NCBI RefSeq assembly: GCF_030730865.1
Contig: NZ_JAVALZ010000002.1
Coordinates: 841,733 to 905,732 of the forward strand
Origin: Uliginosibacterium sp. 31-16
GTDB taxonomy: Bacteria > Pseudomonadota > Gammaproteobacteria > Burkholderiales > Rhodocyclaceae
Direction of reading: 5' to 3'
Length of the DNA stretch: 64,000 bases
Numbering within the stretch: position 1 is the stretch's first letter; each line of letters starts with the position of its first letter. The translations under genes were made by a program, and so were the position numbers. Under the pieces are notes generated by a model. It was not told the DNA's origin, did no database searches, and saw only the letters and a program-made list of their open reading frames with translations. This document shows, piece after piece, positions 62,537 to 64,000 of this stretch.

Positions 62537-64000
62537 CTAGGCTGGCACCAAAACCAACTTTCCGTCGTACTTGATCTCCTTGATCAGAACAGAAACAGCT
62601 TGGCCAATTGTAAAGTGGGTGCTCAGATCGGTGTTTGGTGGAAGAGTGCTTCGATGCAACAAGCCAACTGTTTCGTTGATCCGAACGAAAACACCGTACT
62701 CCTTTATACCCAACACGACACCTTTGTACACTCTACCAACGGCTAGCTCCATCTGGTCGGCAGTCTCAATTTCCGTGTCCGCGTACAGCAGTTCAGGCCC
62801 TTTTGTTGTCAAAGCAAGAACAGCGACTCGAATTTGACTCCCCACTGGGAATTTCATTGCAAGGCTGCTCCAATCAGGGCATTTGCTCTTGTGGAGCAAT
62901 CCGATTTTCCCCGCGATATTCACCTGCAGGCCAAACTCGAACAGCTTAACGACGCGCCCTTGGTAAATCCCGTTTTCTTCAAGTGTGACCGGCTTTTCGG
63001 TACAGACGATGATGCGCCCCTTTTCTGGTATCAGTGTCTGTACAAAGAAGAAACGTTCAAGTCCCTTCGTTCGCGGGGTGCCATCGTGATCGTTACGCCA
63101 GAAGGCGAGCAGGCCGATGTCCAATTCAACGGTACATTCCTGTTCGCGGATCGCCATTACCCGGCCCTTGACCGGTAGCCCTTCATCTTGATGACGACGC
63201 ACGGTCATCCATGCTGGTAGCTCCTCGCGCGCGTACAAAGTTTGCAACCAGTCCTGCACCTCCGGTGGAAGAATGATTTCGGCTGGCAGCTTGCGTACCA
63301 GATTTGTTGTCTTGAACCAATGCACGCTGTTTGCGCAGGTCTTGATACGCGCCACCAAGTCCAGTGCAAACTCAACCGAAGCAGCATGCAGAGGCGCAGC
63401 AATAATGAATTTGGCGGCCAGTAGCGGCCACTCGGGCTTAGCGCCGGAGTGCTTCAACCATGCGGCGGCCTGTTCGATGAAAGTAACCGCCTGAAATTGC
63501 TGATCCAGCAATTCCTCACAGACGAAGCCCCACTCCTCTGTATCTTCGCGCCCGACCAGCCACCCTGCTCCAAGCTGCAAAAGTGAGTCGAGCGTTAAGC
63601 CTTCTAGCAGGGCCTCGCGCTGGGCCAGCAAGGCTTTCCAGACGTAGCTCCACTCGGCCCGGTCTTCGCGCCCGGCCAGCCATTGCGCGCCGTGGCGCAA
63701 AAGTTCGCCTAAGGTCAGCTCCTCCGGCAGGGCCTCGCGCTGCGCCAGCAAGGCTTGCCAGACGTGGCTCCACTCGGCCCGGTCTTCGCGCCCGGCCAGC
63801 CATTGCGCGCCGTGGCGCAAAAGTTCGCCCAAGGTTAGCCCCTCCGGCAGGGCCTCGCGCTGCGCCAGCAAGGCTTGCCAGACGTAGCTCCACTCGGCCC
63901 GGTCTTCGCGCCCGGCCAGCCACTGCGCGCCGTGGCGCAAAAGTTCGCCTAAGGTCAGCCCCTCCGGCAGGGCCTCGCGCTGCGCCAGCAAGGCTTGCCA
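62537..64000 (-). CDS. Large repeat protein with C-terminal S1 RNA-binding domains (5' end outside window)
   Basis: The frame is open to the right edge, so the N-terminus is missing; at least 487 residues are visible. From the edge there are three near-identical 40-residue units and one diverged unit, each with REDRAEW, VWQALLAQREALPEG and LTLGELLRHGAQWLAG-type blocks. A helical region without clear domain follows (about 165-265). The C-terminus holds one degenerate and two good S1 domains (GIYQGRVVKLFEFGLQVNI and RVYKGVVLGIKEYGVFVRI, each with a LLH motif). W/L-rich helical repeats of this type occur, as I recall, behind STAND/NACHT-like NTPase domains in bacteria. RNA binding is likely; the overall function is unknown. 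Confidence 0.7.
   Translation of the reverse strand, partial: WQALLAQREALPEGLTLGELLRHGAQWLAGREDRAEWSYVWQALLAQREALPEGLTLGELLRHGAQWLAGREDRAEWSHVWQALLAQREALPEELTLGELLRHGAQWLAGREDRAEWSYVWKALLAQREALLEGLTLDSLLQLGAGWLVGREDTEEWGFVCEELLDQQFQAVTFIEQAAAWLKHSGAKPEWPLLAAKFIIAAPLHAASVEFALDLVARIKTCANSVHWFKTTNLVRKLPAEIILPPEVQDWLQTLYAREELPAWMTVRRHQDEGLPVKGRVMAIREQECTVELDIGLLAFWRNDHDGTPRTKGLERFFFVQTLIPEKGRIIVCTEKPVTLEENGIYQGRVVKLFEFGLQVNIAGKIGLLHKSKCPDWSSLAMKFPVGSQIRVAVLALTTKGPELLYADTEIETADQMELAVGRVYKGVVLGIKEYGVFVRINETVGLLHRSTLPPNTDLSTHFTIGQAVSVLIKEIKYDGKLVLVPA
63521..64000 (-). repeat. 120-bp tandem coding repeats
   Basis: Units at 63641-63760, 63761-63880 and 63881-64000 differ from each other at only a few positions, and 63521-63640 is a diverged copy. 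The 120-bp period equals 40 codons and stays in frame. The array continues beyond the window. Confidence 0.95.

Noticed and set aside
63521..64000. CRISPR-like array from regular repeats
   Set aside because: The units are 120 bp, head to tail without unique spacers, and stay in one reading frame; they are protein-coding repeats.

Overview
The window is GC-rich DNA with tightly packed genes, and everything in it fits a Gram-negative betaproteobacterium. The supporting signs are a pilS-pilR-ampD block, an alanine/lysine/proline-rich histone H1-like protein, a yajC-secD-secF operon behind queA-tgt, a lemA/GIDE pair, a cytochrome c' and a hybrid malic enzyme. Rhodocyclales is my best guess. Two secreted pectate lyases with poly-serine linkers suggest an organism that meets plant polysaccharide. 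No rRNA, prophage, insertion sequence or CRISPR array was seen. One tRNA-Leu(CAA) is present.

Layout. 1-2.5 kb: the end of a periplasmic binding protein next to a sensor kinase. 2.6-9.6 kb: two small proteins, an HD-GYP protein, etfBA with a divergent TetR regulator, an EF-hand protein, a membrane polyferredoxin and dsbB. 9.8-17 kb: a PBP7-type endopeptidase, maeB, an aminotransferase, a lytic transglycosylase and the histone-like gene. 17.7-21.5 kb: ampD, pilR, pilS and a PP0621-type zinc-ribbon protein. 22-25.7 kb: an EF-hand protein and a Spy/CpxP-like protein divergent from a CpxRA-like two-component pair. 25.8-33.3 kb: tRNA-Leu, queA-tgt-yajC-secDF, cytochrome b561, cytochrome c' and DUF2322. 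33.4-45.9 kb: a DUF2239 gene behind three phased operator-like repeats, ndh, queG, tsaE-amiC, an M48 peptidase, a hydrolase, a FAH-family enzyme, lemA-GIDE, queF and an esterase. 46-56.9 kb: an ABC exporter whose adaptor and ATPase genes are separated from two FtsX-type permease genes by a segment carrying pectate lyase, aspA, pectate lyase and DUF1176. 57-62.1 kb: a caspase-like C13 membrane peptidase, dcd and an Orn/Lys/Arg decarboxylase. 62.5-64 kb: the C-terminal part of a protein with near-identical 40-residue repeats followed by S1 domains.

How the genes work together. PilS/PilR form the sensor and sigma-54 regulator for type IV pili. The CpxP/R/A-like set is an envelope-stress module. 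AmpD, AmiC, the transglycosylase and the PBP7 homologue act on peptidoglycan. QueA, Tgt, QueG and QueF cover most of the later queuosine steps. EtfA/B pass electrons from acyl-CoA-type dehydrogenases to quinone.

The most unusual signals are these: (i) a dispersed palindromic repeat (about 15 copies at 8 loci) that supplies stop codons or C-termini to several genes; (ii) a conserved cis-module upstream of both pectate lyase genes; (iii) three CCGG-centred repeats 29-30 bp apart before a DUF2239 protein that reads like a ribbon-helix-helix regulator; (iv) the split exporter locus; and (v) the truncated repeat/S1 protein at the right edge. All calls come from reading the sequence; no database search was run.
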